A stretch of DNA of 64,000 nt from Mycobacterium sp. MBM. GTDB taxonomy: Bacteria; Actinomycetota; Actinomycetes; Mycobacteriales; Mycobacteriaceae. The notes beneath the pieces were generated by a model. It saw only the letters and a program-made list of their open reading frames with translations. It searched no databases and was not told the origin of the DNA. Position 1 is the stretch's first letter; every line of letters begins with the position of its first letter. Where the stretch lies: NCBI GenBank assembly GCA_021648845.1, contig JAKJHY010000009.1, positions 62,001-126,000 on the forward strand. The letters are read 5' to 3'. Both the position numbers and the translations under genes were made by a program. Positions 1 through 10,331 of the stretch are shown here, in pieces.

Positions 1-465
1 CCGTACCGGCGCGGACAGATCTGCTCCGTACTCGACACCTTCGGCCTCGATGAGGAAGACGGTGATATCGGCGGGGCAGGCGTCGCCCAGCGCCCAGCGG
101 GCGAACGCGATGGCGTGGTCCCAGCGGAACGAGTGGGTGTGCAGCCCTTGCAGGGGCGGCAATTCGGCGAACTCCTCGCCGGGCACCCGGTACACCGTGC
201 CCGGGGCCGCCCCGGTGGCGGAGGCGTCGACGATGACGACTCGGCGTGCGCCCCGCATCCGGAACGCGGTGTCCATGCCCGCCGTCCCGCCGTCGACCAG
301 CTGGGCGCCATCCGGCACGCCGAGTTCCCAGAGATGGCGCACCAGAACGGGTCCGACACCGTCGTCGCCGCGCAGCAGGTTGCCGCAGCCCACCACCAGC
401 ACCTCGCAACCGGGCGGCTCGAGGTCGATGATTCCGGTGTCGGGTTCGATGGCCGTCAGGATCAC
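1..465 (-). CDS. [NiFe]-hydrogenase maturation protease (HyaD/HupD family), cut by window edge
   Basis: This endopeptidase trims the C-terminal tail of the hydrogenase large subunit after nickel insertion. Translation of the minus strand gives 155 residues, and the gene runs off the left edge. Visible family marks are GNLLRGDDGVG near residue 30, whose acidic residues bind nickel in this family, then DGGTAGMD, and a HTHSFRW segment supplying the conserved histidine. The start is GTG at 465, sharing the four bases GTGA with the hucL stop, so it is translationally coupled to its substrate gene. Family identity is clear. The exact gene name is not, because the C-terminus is missing. Confidence 0.9.
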   Translation of the reverse strand, partial: MILTAIEPDTGIIDLEPPGCEVLVVGCGNLLRGDDGVGPVLVRHLWELGVPDGAQLVDGGTAGMDTAFRMRGARRVVIVDASATGAAPGTVYRVPGEEFAELPPLQGLHTHSFRWDHAIAFARWALGDACPADITVFLIEAEGVEYGADLSAPVR

Positions 466-2072
466 ACCATCCCGTTGATCACGAACTTCGACATCTCTTT
501 GCCCGTCTTGCCGTCGTAGGCGTGCACGGTGCACACCAGACACGAGTCGAAACTTCGGGCCACATGCCCGAGTTCGACCGGATCCTCGGCATCGAGGATC
601 GGCGATCCGACCAGCGCCTGCTCGATCGGACCCAGCACCTCCGCGCTGTCGCGGGGACCGATGTTCCACGCCGTCGGGGTGACCACCTGATAGTTCTTGA
701 TCTTGGCATCTTCGATGACGATCCAGTCCGCCAATGCGCCCCGTGCCGCCTCGGTGGCGCCGAAGCCCTTGCCCTCCGCGTACTCGGTGGGCTTGCTGTA
801 GAAGCTCTCCTTGAGGTCGATATCGTCGAGCCACTGCCGAGCCCACTTGTAGTACTTCGGTGCCTCGTGCATGCGTGCCATCTGCCGGACGAACACGCTG
901 GGGCCGATCGAGTTGTACAGATTGGGAAACAGCGGGTCGTTGTCCTGGTGCGGCAGGGCATTGGGACCGCCGGCGGCCATCCGGCGGGCCAGCGGTCCGG
1001 CCTCCAGGGGCACACTGCCCAGGGCGCCGCCGATGTCATAGCGCGGGGACTTCGCCCAGCTGTACTTGCCCTGCTTGCGGCCGGCCTCCGGGTCGATGGG
1101 AATGGTCTCCCCCTCGAAGGGATGCAGCGGCCGGTTGCCTTCGTAGAAGGAATGTGTGACATCCTCTCGGACCTTGGCCTGGTCGAAGTCGTGCCAGGTT
1201 CCGCCGGCGTAGATACCGGAGCGACCGATCAGCGCGTCGTTGCGGCCCTCGATGGTCGGGTTCTCGTAGCGCGCGGGGTCGAAGTACGTGCCGGTGGCCA
1301 GGTAGTTGCCCACTCCCTGGCCGTACTTGTCGAGCCCGACGTCGAGGCAGTAGCGGATGAAGAACCCGCAGTCGCTGTTGTGTTGGGACTCGTTCTCGTC
1401 CACCCAGGCGAGCATGTCCTCCCAGGTCTTGATCTCCAGCCAGCGGTCGACGCTGCAGCCCAGCCATTGGCCTTCCAGCCAGGCGTCCTTCCAGTGTTCG
1501 AGGATTGCGATGGAGCGGGTCACGTCCGACAGCGTCGGTGCACACATCACGCCGCCGGGCACCATGAAGCTCGAATGCGGCCACTGTCCGCCGAAGATCG
1601 CGTACACCTCGACCGGCTTGCCGGACAGCACCACGCCCGGTTGGTAACTGGTGCCCACGTAGGGCGCGAACCGGCGGACGGCCTCGTCGTACAGCGGCGA
1701 CTTCGCGTAGTTCTTGTTGGTCAGGTCGATGGCGAACAGTGCGTAGAAGTACCGTGGGATCGACTGCAGGGTCTCGGCGGCCTGACAGATGTTGCGGACC
1801 AGCGTCGCGTTGTGCGGCATGTGGGTTTTCCACGCGGTGTCGAGTGCATAGGCCGACTTGTAGAGATGGCTGCCCCCGCAGATCCCGCAGATGCGCGGGC
1901 ACACCACGAGCCCGGCCTGCGGGTCCTTGCCGCGCAGGATGATCTCGAAGCCGCGGAACATCGCGGCCTCGGTCCATGCGGACGTGACGACGCCGTCGTC
2001 GATGGTGACCCGGACGTCGAGGTCGCCTTCGACGCGCCCGAGCGGGCTGACGTAGAGGTCGAGTGCGGTCAT
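462..2072 (-). CDS. hucL: [NiFe]-hydrogenase large subunit, group 2a (Huc type)
   Basis: This is the catalytic subunit that splits H2 at the NiFe(CN)2CO centre. It has 536 residues. The N-terminal cysteine motif RICGICGGSH is at residues 60-69 (Cys62, Cys65). The C-terminal motif DSCLVCTVH is at 509-517 (Cys511, Cys514, His517). All four nickel-binding cysteines are present. The 19 residues after His517 form the tail that the maturation protease encoded just downstream should remove. There is no signal peptide, as expected for the cytoplasmic-face Huc enzyme. It follows hucS by 57 nt. Assignment to group 2a rests on the small-subunit sequence and locus content, recalled from M. smegmatis Huc. 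Confidence 0.95.
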   Translation of the reverse strand: MTALDLYVSPLGRVEGDLDVRVTIDDGVVTSAWTEAAMFRGFEIILRGKDPQAGLVVCPRICGICGGSHLYKSAYALDTAWKTHMPHNATLVRNICQAAETLQSIPRYFYALFAIDLTNKNYAKSPLYDEAVRRFAPYVGTSYQPGVVLSGKPVEVYAIFGGQWPHSSFMVPGGVMCAPTLSDVTRSIAILEHWKDAWLEGQWLGCSVDRWLEIKTWEDMLAWVDENESQHNSDCGFFIRYCLDVGLDKYGQGVGNYLATGTYFDPARYENPTIEGRNDALIGRSGIYAGGTWHDFDQAKVREDVTHSFYEGNRPLHPFEGETIPIDPEAGRKQGKYSWAKSPRYDIGGALGSVPLEAGPLARRMAAGGPNALPHQDNDPLFPNLYNSIGPSVFVRQMARMHEAPKYYKWARQWLDDIDLKESFYSKPTEYAEGKGFGATEAARGALADWIVIEDAKIKNYQVVTPTAWNIGPRDSAEVLGPIEQALVGSPILDAEDPVELGHVARSFDSCLVCTVHAYDGKTGKEMSKFVINGMV

Positions 2073-2129
2073 TGTGGTTGGCCCTTCCGTGAACCCGGTG
2101 TTATCGGACTGTGTGACAGCACGTCGCCG

Positions 2130-3095
2130 CTAGACCACGAACATGTCTTCCTTGGACCATTGCGGTGCGGCGATGCGGGCCGCCGCGGCGTGCGCCATAT
2201 AGGTCAGGTGGTCGGTGCCCTCGGGCACCTCCTTGGGGATGACCCCGCTGACCTTCTGGGTTTTGAACACGGTGCCCGGCGCCAGATCGAAGTGCGGGAA
2301 CTCCGGCTCGGTACACCCCAGGCAGGGCATTCCGGCGCGGGTCTTGGAGGACTGGCGATTCCACAGGATCCGGTTGCACGGTGAATGGGTCATCGGCCCC
2401 CGACACCCGAACTCGTAGAACAGACAGCCCGTGCGGGTCCCTTCGCCGAAGGACATCGTGGACTGCTTGTACTCGAAGAACTGCACACGGGTGCAACCGG
2501 TTTGGGTGAATGTCTTGAAGAACGTCTCCGGCCGGTGCAGCTCGTCGAGGGTGAGATCGCCCGCCCGCCCGGTGGCCAAGGCGACCAGAATCTGGGTGAT
2601 CCAGTCCGGATGGGCCGGACATCCCGGGATATTGATGACGGGCAGTCCCATCTTCGATTTGAAGTCGGGGCCCAGAAATCCGCCCTTGCCGCGCTTGTGG
2701 AACTGCAGTCCGGTGGACTGCGACGGATTGGGCTCCATCGCGGGAATGCCGCCCCAGCAGGCGCAGTCACCGATCGCGACGACGATCTGGGCGGCGCCGG
2801 CGAGGTCGGTGACCCAGTCCTTCATCGGCCGGTCGGCGAACATGTCCATCCGGCCGTCATGGGCTTCGATGACGCTGCCCTCGAAGACGAAGATGTCGAG
2901 GGGCCGTTTGCCGCTGGCGCAGTCGTAGAACACCTTCTGGGCGTTCTTGCCCAACTCCAGCCCCAGCGAAGGATGCCAGAGCAGGTCGAGGCCGAAGTCG
3001 ACGATCAGGTCGACGACGCTGGGCTCCTCGGCATTGAGAAAGGACATCGTGTTGCCACTGCAGGCGCCTCCCTGAAACCACAGCACCGAAGCCAT
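2130..3095 (-). CDS. hucS: [NiFe]-hydrogenase small subunit, group 2a (Huc type)
   Basis: This is the electron-transfer subunit carrying the iron-sulfur relay from the NiFe site. It has 321 residues and starts MASVLWFQGGACSGNT. Ligand cysteines are visible at Cys12, Cys111/113 (GDCACWGG), Cys159 (GCPAHPDW) and a C-terminal cluster set at 201, 224, 231, 240, 258 and 261. No twin-arginine leader is present, which separates it from periplasmic group 1 enzymes and matches group 2a. A purine-rich AGGAGAGGAG precedes the ATG. The sequence is very close to what I recall of M. smegmatis HucS, the high-affinity atmospheric-H2 enzyme. Affinity here is inferred from homology. Confidence 0.95.
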   Translation of the reverse strand: MASVLWFQGGACSGNTMSFLNAEEPSVVDLIVDFGLDLLWHPSLGLELGKNAQKVFYDCASGKRPLDIFVFEGSVIEAHDGRMDMFADRPMKDWVTDLAGAAQIVVAIGDCACWGGIPAMEPNPSQSTGLQFHKRGKGGFLGPDFKSKMGLPVINIPGCPAHPDWITQILVALATGRAGDLTLDELHRPETFFKTFTQTGCTRVQFFEYKQSTMSFGEGTRTGCLFYEFGCRGPMTHSPCNRILWNRQSSKTRAGMPCLGCTEPEFPHFDLAPGTVFKTQKVSGVIPKEVPEGTDHLTYMAHAAAARIAAPQWSKEDMFVV

Positions 3096-3142
3096 CCGAA
3101 CTCCTCTCCTGATACCCCGTGTTCGGGGTTGTCGTGCGGGTG

Positions 3143-3703
3143 TCAGGCGTTGTCGAGTTGCCTGCCGAAGGCCTTGGCCACGTCCAGCATGAAACCGAGA
3201 CCGCGGACGATATCGGGATCCTTTGCCGTCTTGAGGATTCCGAAGATCCCGCGCGCGTGTTGCGGGCTCCGCGCGGTGGCGGTCTTCGCCTCGACCAGCG
3301 CAGCGGCGAGTTGGCTGATCACCTCGGCGGCCTGCGGATCGGTCAGGCTCGATCCGAGCAGCGAGTTCAGCGTCGGCGTCGCGTCGATCACCTTGCCCGA
3401 CAGCGTGGCGAAGCTGTCGGCCAGCCCGGCCAGGTCCACCGATTTGAGGGATTCGATGCCGGGGATCGACCGGCTCGGCGATGCAGTGTTCGTGTCGCCC
3501 TTGAGTTCACCGATCGCCGAGGTCAGGTTCTCGCTGATCTCGTCGCTGCGGCGCACCAGTGTGTCCAGCCCGGATAACAGAATGGCCAGCAGGTCGGCAT
3601 GGTCGAGCAGATCGTTCAGTGACGCGGCCACTCGGGGGTCGTCGAGTTTGGCGCGAACCTGGTCGGCAGGCGACAGCTCCAGTACGCGGCTGTTCGCAGT
3701 CAT
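3143..3703 (-). CDS. hucM: HucM-like scaffold protein with DUF1641 segment
   Basis: First gene of the hydrogenase operon, 186 residues. The C-terminal third contains ARGIFGILKTAKDPDIVRGL, typical of DUF1641 proteins. The middle is alanine/leucine-rich and predicted helical, with a Ser/Pro-rich break around residues 95-105. In M. smegmatis Huc, HucM is the central scaffold that oligomerises HucSL and is thought to channel menaquinone, and its gene also precedes hucS. Position, size and domain support the same role here. GGAGG lies 5 nt before the ATG, and the gap to hucS is 47 nt. Naming is by context and family, so it is less certain than hucS and hucL. Confidence 0.75.
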   Translation of the reverse strand: MTANSRVLELSPADQVRAKLDDPRVAASLNDLLDHADLLAILLSGLDTLVRRSDEISENLTSAIGELKGDTNTASPSRSIPGIESLKSVDLAGLADSFATLSGKVIDATPTLNSLLGSSLTDPQAAEVISQLAAALVEAKTATARSPQHARGIFGILKTAKDPDIVRGLGFMLDVAKAFGRQLDNA

Positions 3704-3792
3704 CGCGCCTCCGTGCGTCCGATATGTCCCTGCTCACAAGCTAGCTCGCCGAACTGCCTGCGCCTATCGGTATCACGCAGATATTGTCAGGA

Positions 3793-3822
3793 TTGCGCAC
3801 ACTTCACTGCGTTGTTGCGCAC
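3793..3822. promoter_or_regulatory. Direct repeat TTGCGCAC x2, candidate AraC operator
   Basis: TTGCGCAC occurs at 3793-3800 and again at 3815-3822, exactly 22 bp apart start to start, in the 213-bp divergent region between hucM and the AraC-family gene. Tandem half-sites about two helical turns apart are the usual binding arrangement of AraC-type regulators. The repeats are seen directly. Binding by the adjacent regulator is inferred. Confidence 0.5.
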
Positions 3823-3916
3823 CGGAACAAGCGAGAACTTGCGTGGATACCGCTGATGATTTAGGTGAGCCTCTGCTTATGACGTCGAGATATCGTCGGC
3901 CATCGTCGCCGGCCAG

Positions 3917-4987
3917 GTGCTCACCATGTCGCGCCTGAAACGCTTGGGATTCATCGATGTCCGCCATACCGAGGACCCGGTTCGGCGCAAAGTCCGGTCC
4001 CGCGGGGTGCCCCCGGCGTTGACCGGCAACGAGATCTTCTACACCGAGCGCATACCCGAGGCCGCCGCATTGCTGGGCCAGGCGCTGTCCCCCTTGACAT
4101 TGCATGTCGCCGACGAACACGTGGCCGGATTCGCCGCCGGTATGCACGGGGTGCGTTTACGCAACGTCAGCATGCTCTATTTCGACCTACACGTCCCCGC
4201 GGCGATCGACATCCCGCGATTGGGCAACTACGTCGCCGTACACATGCCGATGAACGGCAGCGCGCTGGTCAGCCACCGCGGCAACACTTTTGAGTCCAAC
4301 AGCATCTGCGCGGCGGTGTGCAGCCCCGGCAACGCGCTGACCATGCGCCTCGACCTCGACAGCCCGCAGCTGGTCATCCGAATCGAGGAACCGGCCATGG
4401 CCGCGTATCTGACCCGGGTCATCGGACGCACCCTGACCCATCCGATGGCGTTTGAACCCCAGTTCGACCTCACCAGCGAAGCCGCGATGCGCTGGCATGC
4501 CGCGGTACAGCTCATCCACACCGAGGTGTTCCACACCGGCTCACTGGTGGGGCGTGGGCAGGGTATCGGCGCCGTGGAGGACCTGGTGATGAGCAGCCTG
4601 CTGCACCTGCAGCCGTCGAACTACTACACCGAATTCGCCGCCCCGGCGCGGCCCGATAAGCGAAAGGCCGTCGTGCAGGCGGCCATCGACTACCTCGACG
4701 ATCATCTCGCCGAGCACATCACGATGCGTGCCGTCGCCGACGCCGTGCATATGAGCGTGCGCGCCGTCCAGCAGGGCTTCCACGAACAACTCGGCATCTC
4801 ACCGATGACATATCTGCGGGAGCGCCGCCTGGAACGCGCCCACGAGGAACTGATGGACGCCGCACCGGCCGACGGCATCACCGTGACCTCGGTGGCCGAG
4901 CGCTGGGGATTCCATCATCTCGGCAGCTTCGGTGCCGAGTACCGCAAGCGCTGGGGTGAGTCACCGTCGCAGACGCTGCGCCGCTAA
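3917..4987 (+). CDS. AraC-family transcriptional regulator
   Basis: About 356 residues from GTG 3917; an ATG three codons later (3926) is an equal candidate start. The first 220 residues resemble the AraC_binding_2 sensor domain found in mycobacterial regulators (for example the VADEHVAGFAAGMHGV segment). The last 100 residues carry two helix-turn-helix units: HITMRAVADAVHMSVRAVQQ and the SVAERWGFHHLGSFGAEYRK signature ending [10 protein letters not shown]. It is divergent from hucMSL and convergent with hypE (4-nt overlap), so it sits between structural and maturation genes. The obvious inference is that it controls the hydrogenase locus. The effector is unknown. Confidence 0.88.
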   Translation: MLTMSRLKRLGFIDVRHTEDPVRRKVRSRGVPPALTGNEIFYTERIPEAAALLGQALSPLTLHVADEHVAGFAAGMHGVRLRNVSMLYFDLHVPAAIDIPRLGNYVAVHMPMNGSALVSHRGNTFESNSICAAVCSPGNALTMRLDLDSPQLVIRIEEPAMAAYLTRVIGRTLTHPMAFEPQFDLTSEAAMRWHAAVQLIHTEVFHTGSLVGRGQGIGAVEDLVMSSLLHLQPSNYYTEFAAPARPDKRKAVVQAAIDYLDDHLAEHITMRAVADAVHMSVRAVQQGFHEQLGISPMTYLRERRLERAHEELMDAAPADGITVTSVAERWGFHHLGSFGAEYRKRWGESPSQTLRR

Positions 4988-6046
4988 CAGATGCGAGGAA
5001 GCTGCTCGCCCAGTTCCCGCTCGATGACCCGGGTCGTGCCGAATGCCGTCCGCCCCACCACCATACCGGGGTGTTCGGCGACGACCCGCCCGATCACAGC
5101 GGCACCGTGTCCTTCCGGCCGGGCGTGCATCGCCGCCAACACCGCGCCGGTGGCCGCCGGGTCGACGAACGCCACCAGCTTGCCCTCGTTGGCCACCTGC
5201 AGCGGATCCAGGCCGAGGAATCCGCACGCCGCCGCGACCGCCTCCGGCACCGGGATCGCGCCCTCGTCGAGCGCGATCCCCACCCCTGCGGCCCTGGCGA
5301 TCTCGACGACCGCGGCAACCAGGCCGCCGCGGGTCGGGTCACGCAGGGCGTGGATGGCGCCGGCCGGCGCCTCGGCGGCCAACATGGCCGCCACCAACCG
5401 ATGCAGCGGTGCGCTGTCGGTGGTGACGACGGTGCCGAAGTCGATCCCCGCCCGCACGCTCATGATCGCGACACCGTGCTCGCCGATGGCACCGGAGACG
5501 ATGATGTCATCGCCGACACGCGCTCGCTCGGGTCCGATCTCGACTCCGGCCGGTACCATCCCCACCCCGGCGGTGTTGACGAAAAGTTGATCGACGCTGC
5601 CCCGGCCCACCACCTTGGTGTCGCCGGTCACGATCGCCACCCCGGCATGGTCGGCGGCCTTGCCCATCGCTTGGGCGATCCGGCCGAGCAATTCGATTTC
5701 CAGGCCCTCTTCGAGGATGAAACCCGCCGTCAAGCCCAGCGGCTGGGCGCCGCTCATGGCGAGATCGTTGACGGTGCCGTTGACGGCAAGGTCGCCGATG
5801 TTGCCGCCGGGAAAGAACAGCGGCGCCACCACATACGAATCCGTCGAGACGGCGATCCGGCCGGCTGCCACGTCCAGAACGGCGGAGTCCCGCGACGGTG
5901 TGCCCGGGCCTGCGCCGAAGGCCGGCAGGAACAGGTTCTCGATGAGTTCCTCGGACAGGATTCCGCCGCCGCCGTGCCCGAGCACGATGCGCTGTGTTTC
6001 GCGCAGCGGTAACGGGCACACCCAGTCCGACGGGTCGATGCTCATC

Positions 6047-6054
<8 letters not shown>
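4984..6054 (-). CDS. hypE: Hydrogenase maturation factor HypE
   Basis: HypE dehydrates the thiocarbamate on its C-terminal cysteine to thiocyanate, donating CN- to the iron of the active site. It has 356 residues, normal for the family. The AIR-synthase-like ATP site [20 protein letters not shown] lies near residue 30, and the chain ends in PRIC, the invariant modified cysteine. It is the last gene of hypF-C-D-E, and its ATG overlaps the hypD stop by eight bases. HypE forms a complex with HypF and, during cyanide transfer, with HypCD, all encoded in this operon. Confidence 0.96.
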
Positions 6055-7158
<1,104 letters not shown>

Positions 7159-7162
<4 letters not shown>

Positions 7163-7446
7163 GCCGGCTCCCGGCGTTCTGCGGTGGGCGCCTCGGACTG
7201 CAGTCCCGCGAGTTCCTCGTCGAGGATGCCCAGTTCGGCGAACATCTTCAGGGTGTTGTTGGCGGATTCCTCATCGAGCCTGTTCAACGCGAATCCGGCG
7301 TGCACGATGGTGTATTCGCCGACCTGCAGATCCGGCAGGTAGGCCAGGCAGACCTTCTTGGTGGTACCGCCGAAATCCACCGTGGCCATCCTGGTACCCG
7401 ACTCCTCCCAGCTCTCGATTATCTTGCCGGGGATTCCGAGGCACAT
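7159..7446 (-). CDS. hypC: Hydrogenase maturation chaperone HypC
   Basis: A small chaperone that binds iron with HypD and delivers the Fe(CN)2CO unit to the apo large subunit. It has 95 residues and begins MCLGIPGKI, so Cys2, which is essential in the family, is conserved. An OB-fold core follows ([20 protein letters not shown], then [13 protein letters not shown]). The C-terminal 20 residues are longer and less conserved. It overlaps the end of hypF by 28 nt and hypD by 4 nt. Confidence 0.95.
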
Positions 7447-9761
7447 ATGGCACTCCCTTCTGTCGATGATGGTCGGCCCGCGGCCGCGACGGCGGCCTGG
7501 CCGAGGGCGAGGCCGCCGTCATTACACGGCACGACACCATGGGTGAGCACGTCGAAGCCACGTTCCACGAGGCCGTTTCGCACGCCCTCGAGCACAAGAC
7601 GATTGACGAAGACACCGCCGGTGAGTCCGATGGTCGGGATCGCGGCGGCCTCTGCGCACTGGGCAGCCACCGCCACCGTCGCCGTGATCACCGCCCGGTG
7701 AAACGCCCACGCCAGCTCCGCCACCGCGACACCGGCGCGCATCCCGTCGACCAGTCCCGTGACCACCGGCCTCGGGAACATGACGCCGTCGCGGATCTCG
7801 AAGTCCAACTCAAAGTCCAATCCGGGCCCGCCGATTCGGGCGGTACGCGCCATCTGCTCCAGTTCGATGGCGGCCTGCCCTTCGTAGCTGACCTGCTGGC
7901 AGACGCCCAGCACGCTGGACACCGCGTCGAACAGTCGCCCCATGCTGGTCGTCGTGATGCACCCGATCCCCCGCGGAATCTGCTGGGCCAGCACGTGCCG
8001 GCCGGTCTCCCCCACGGCCGAGACCGGCGGCAGGTCTGCATCCCAACCGATACCCGCCCGGTGCAGCAGGTCGAGCGCGATCCGTGCCGGCTGGCGGGCC
8101 GCACCGTCGCCGCCGGGCAACGCGAACGGCGCCAGGTGTCCCACCCGGGTGAATCCGCAGGCCTCCGAGAGCGCCAGAACTTCGCCGCCCCAGATGGTTC
8201 CGTCCGGGCCGTATCCGGTTCCGTCGTAGGTGACCGCGATCATCGGCGTGCCGAGGCGGTCGTGCTCGGCCAACAGGGACATCGCGTGGGCGTGATGGTG
8301 CTGCACGTAGCTCACCGGCGTGCCGTGGCGTTGCGCCCAGCGGGTTGTCGCATACCCGGGGTGCATATCACACACGATGCGCGCGGGCCGCCGGTCGGTC
8401 ATCCGCGCCAGGTGCGCCAACGCCGCCGCGAAGCAGGACTGGGTCCGCGGGTCGGCCATGTCCCCCAGGTGTGCGGACAGGTGCGCATGCCCGTCGGAGC
8501 CCAACAGACAGAACGTCGTCTTCAGATCGCCGCCCGCCGCCAGGATCACCGGTCCCTCGGCGACCGGAACCGACACCGGCAGTGGCGCGTACCCACGGGA
8601 TCTGCGCACCGGCAGCGGGGCGCCCCGGTCGTCGAGTGCGAGCACCGAGTCCTCGCACGGGACATGGATCGGCCGGTCGTGCGACAGCACGCCGTCGGCA
8701 AGCCCGCCGATCCAGCTCAGGTCGCTGTCGCGGAACACGATCGGGGACCCTCCCGCGTTGGCGGAGGTCATCACCAGGACCCCGGTGCCCAGCCGCTCGA
8801 AGAGCAGGTGGTGGACCGGCGAGTAGGCCAACATCACCCCGATATCGCCGAGGCCGGGCGCCACCAGCGAGCAGACCCGACCTGGCGACCGGGGTACCAG
8901 CACGATCGGCGCCGCCGCCGACGCCAGTAGCCGCCCGGCGGCATCAGAGATCTCGGCAATGCCGCGGGCTGCGTCGAGGTCGGGGACCATCACCGCGAAG
9001 GGCTTGGCCGGCCGGGACTTTCGCCGTCGCAGCTCGGCGACGGGACCGTCCGCGTCGGCGCGGCAGGCCAGATGGTAGCCCCCGATGCCCTTCACGGCGA
9101 CGATCCCGCCGGCGTGGATCACCGCGGCGGCCGCGCCGAGCGGGTCCGCGGCACTGCCGGGTCCCGACCACGTCAGCACCGGGCCGCAATCCGGACAGGC
9201 GATGGTCTGGGCGTGGAACCGGCGATCACCGGGATCGCCGTACTCCGCGGCACACCGCGCGCACATCGGGAACTGTGCCATGGTGGTGGCCGACCGGTCG
9301 TAGGGCAGGTCGGTGATGACGGTGTAGCGCGGCCCGCAGTTGGTGCAGGTGATGAAGGGGTGCCGGTAGCGGCGGTCGGCGGGGTCCCGCATTTCGCGCA
9401 GACAGTCGGCACAGCAGGCGATATCGGGTGGCACGAGGGTGCGGCCCTGCCCCGCCGGCGTGCTCTCGATGATGCGGAAGTCGCCGACACCGGTCGGCGC
9501 GACGGCCGTCAGCACCATGCGATCGATGCGCGCCATGGGCGGAGGAGTCCGGCGGATATCCGCCACCGCCGCGTCGACATCGGCGCCGGCACCCTCGAAC
9601 TCGCAGTAGACCGAGCCGGAGTCGTTGTAGACAAACCCGGCCACGCCGTGCGCGCCGGCGATTCGCGCCACGGCCGGACGAAATCCGACACCCTGGACGA
9701 CGCCGGTGATCTCGACCCTCGTCCGCACCGTCGCGACGGGTGCTCGCAGAACACGCTTCAT
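7419..9761 (-). CDS. hypF: Carbamoyltransferase HypF
   Basis: HypF turns carbamoyl phosphate into carbamoyl-adenylate and transfers the carbamoyl group to HypE, making the cyanide precursor. It has 780 residues from ATG 9761; an upstream in-frame start at 9824 would add 21 residues unlike the family. Domains in order are acylphosphatase (VEITGVVQGVGFRPAVARIA, about 10-95), two zinc-finger units (CADC...CTNC and CARC...CPDC, about 105-175), a YrdC-like nucleotide domain (about 190-370) and a Kae1-like C-terminal half with YVQHHHAHAMSLLAEH. It is the first gene of hypFCDE and is divergent from hypAB. Confidence 0.95.
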   Translation of the reverse strand: MKRVLRAPVATVRTRVEITGVVQGVGFRPAVARIAGAHGVAGFVYNDSGSVYCEFEGAGADVDAAVADIRRTPPPMARIDRMVLTAVAPTGVGDFRIIESTPAGQGRTLVPPDIACCADCLREMRDPADRRYRHPFITCTNCGPRYTVITDLPYDRSATTMAQFPMCARCAAEYGDPGDRRFHAQTIACPDCGPVLTWSGPGSAADPLGAAAAVIHAGGIVAVKGIGGYHLACRADADGPVAELRRRKSRPAKPFAVMVPDLDAARGIAEISDAAGRLLASAAAPIVLVPRSPGRVCSLVAPGLGDIGVMLAYSPVHHLLFERLGTGVLVMTSANAGGSPIVFRDSDLSWIGGLADGVLSHDRPIHVPCEDSVLALDDRGAPLPVRRSRGYAPLPVSVPVAEGPVILAAGGDLKTTFCLLGSDGHAHLSAHLGDMADPRTQSCFAAALAHLARMTDRRPARIVCDMHPGYATTRWAQRHGTPVSYVQHHHAHAMSLLAEHDRLGTPMIAVTYDGTGYGPDGTIWGGEVLALSEACGFTRVGHLAPFALPGGDGAARQPARIALDLLHRAGIGWDADLPPVSAVGETGRHVLAQQIPRGIGCITTTSMGRLFDAVSSVLGVCQQVSYEGQAAIELEQMARTARIGGPGLDFELDFEIRDGVMFPRPVVTGLVDGMRAGVAVAELAWAFHRAVITATVAVAAQCAEAAAIPTIGLTGGVFVNRLVLEGVRNGLVERGFDVLTHGVVPCNDGGLALGQAAVAAAGRPSSTEGSAICASESPAR

Positions 9762-9935
9762 AGGCCTCCAGCACAGGGCAACCCGCTCGGGCCGCTGGGC
9801 TGTCGGCGCGAACCGGTGTCCCAAGGCTAGACCCGTTTTGTGATGCCGGTTCCGCTATCGGTCGATCCGAATGAGGTTTAAGGTTCGCAGTAGCTCGCAG
9901 TAGCAACGACGAACAAGGATCGATGGCGCCACCCC
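9762..9935. other. Divergent hypF/hypA promoter region
   Basis: 174 bp between the hypF ATG and the hypA GTG. No gene fits. The direct repeat CGCAGTAGCT/CGCAGTAGCA (start-to-start about 11 bp, near 9890-9906) is visible upstream of hypA, along with a GTTTAAGG segment that is AT-rich for this genome. Both hyp arms must be transcribed from here, but no promoter hexamers could be assigned with confidence. Confidence 0.4.
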
Positions 9936-10331
9936 GTGCATGAGCTGTCACTGTGCCAAGCAATAGCCGGTGTTGTGAAGTCGGCCGCCGTCGGCCGCCC
10001 GGTCACCGCCGTGCGGGTTCAGGTCGGCGCCCTTCGCCAGGTGCTCCCCGACGCATTGGCGTTCAGCTGGACCCTACTGCGTGACTTCGAGGGCCTCGGC
10101 GCCGCGGAGCTGTTATTGGAATTGGTTCCCGCGCAGGTGGCGTGCCGGTCGTGCGGTGCGGTCTCCGGCATCACATCTCGGTTCTCGGTCGCCTGCCCAC
10201 CGTGTGGAAGCGTCGATGTCGAGATCGTGCACGGCGAGGAGTTTCTCGTCACGTCCATCGACGTCGACGATCTCTCCGGTGCCGCGCCCAGGGACGGTGT
10301 CGCACCAATGGAAGGAAGTCAGCGTGGGTAG
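9936..10331 (+). CDS. hypA: Hydrogenase nickel incorporation protein HypA
   Basis: HypA carries nickel to the large subunit together with HypB. It has 131 residues starting at GTG 9936 (MHELSLCQAI), so the N-terminal Met-His-Glu nickel ligands are at the correct place. This fixes the start. The zinc site consists of CRSCG and CPPCGS. The C-terminal 25 residues (after VTSID) are longer and more acidic than in typical 115-residue HypA. Its stop overlaps the hypB start by eight bases (GTGGGTAG). Confidence 0.94.
   Translation: MHELSLCQAIAGVVKSAAVGRPVTAVRVQVGALRQVLPDALAFSWTLLRDFEGLGAAELLLELVPAQVACRSCGAVSGITSRFSVACPPCGSVDVEIVHGEEFLVTSIDVDDLSGAAPRDGVAPMEGSQRG

Noticed and set aside
522..2384. Long forward open frame of about 620 codons opposite hucL
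   Set aside because: It is antisense to a gene with all hydrogenase motifs and has no recognisable domain. Long antisense frames are expected at this GC content.
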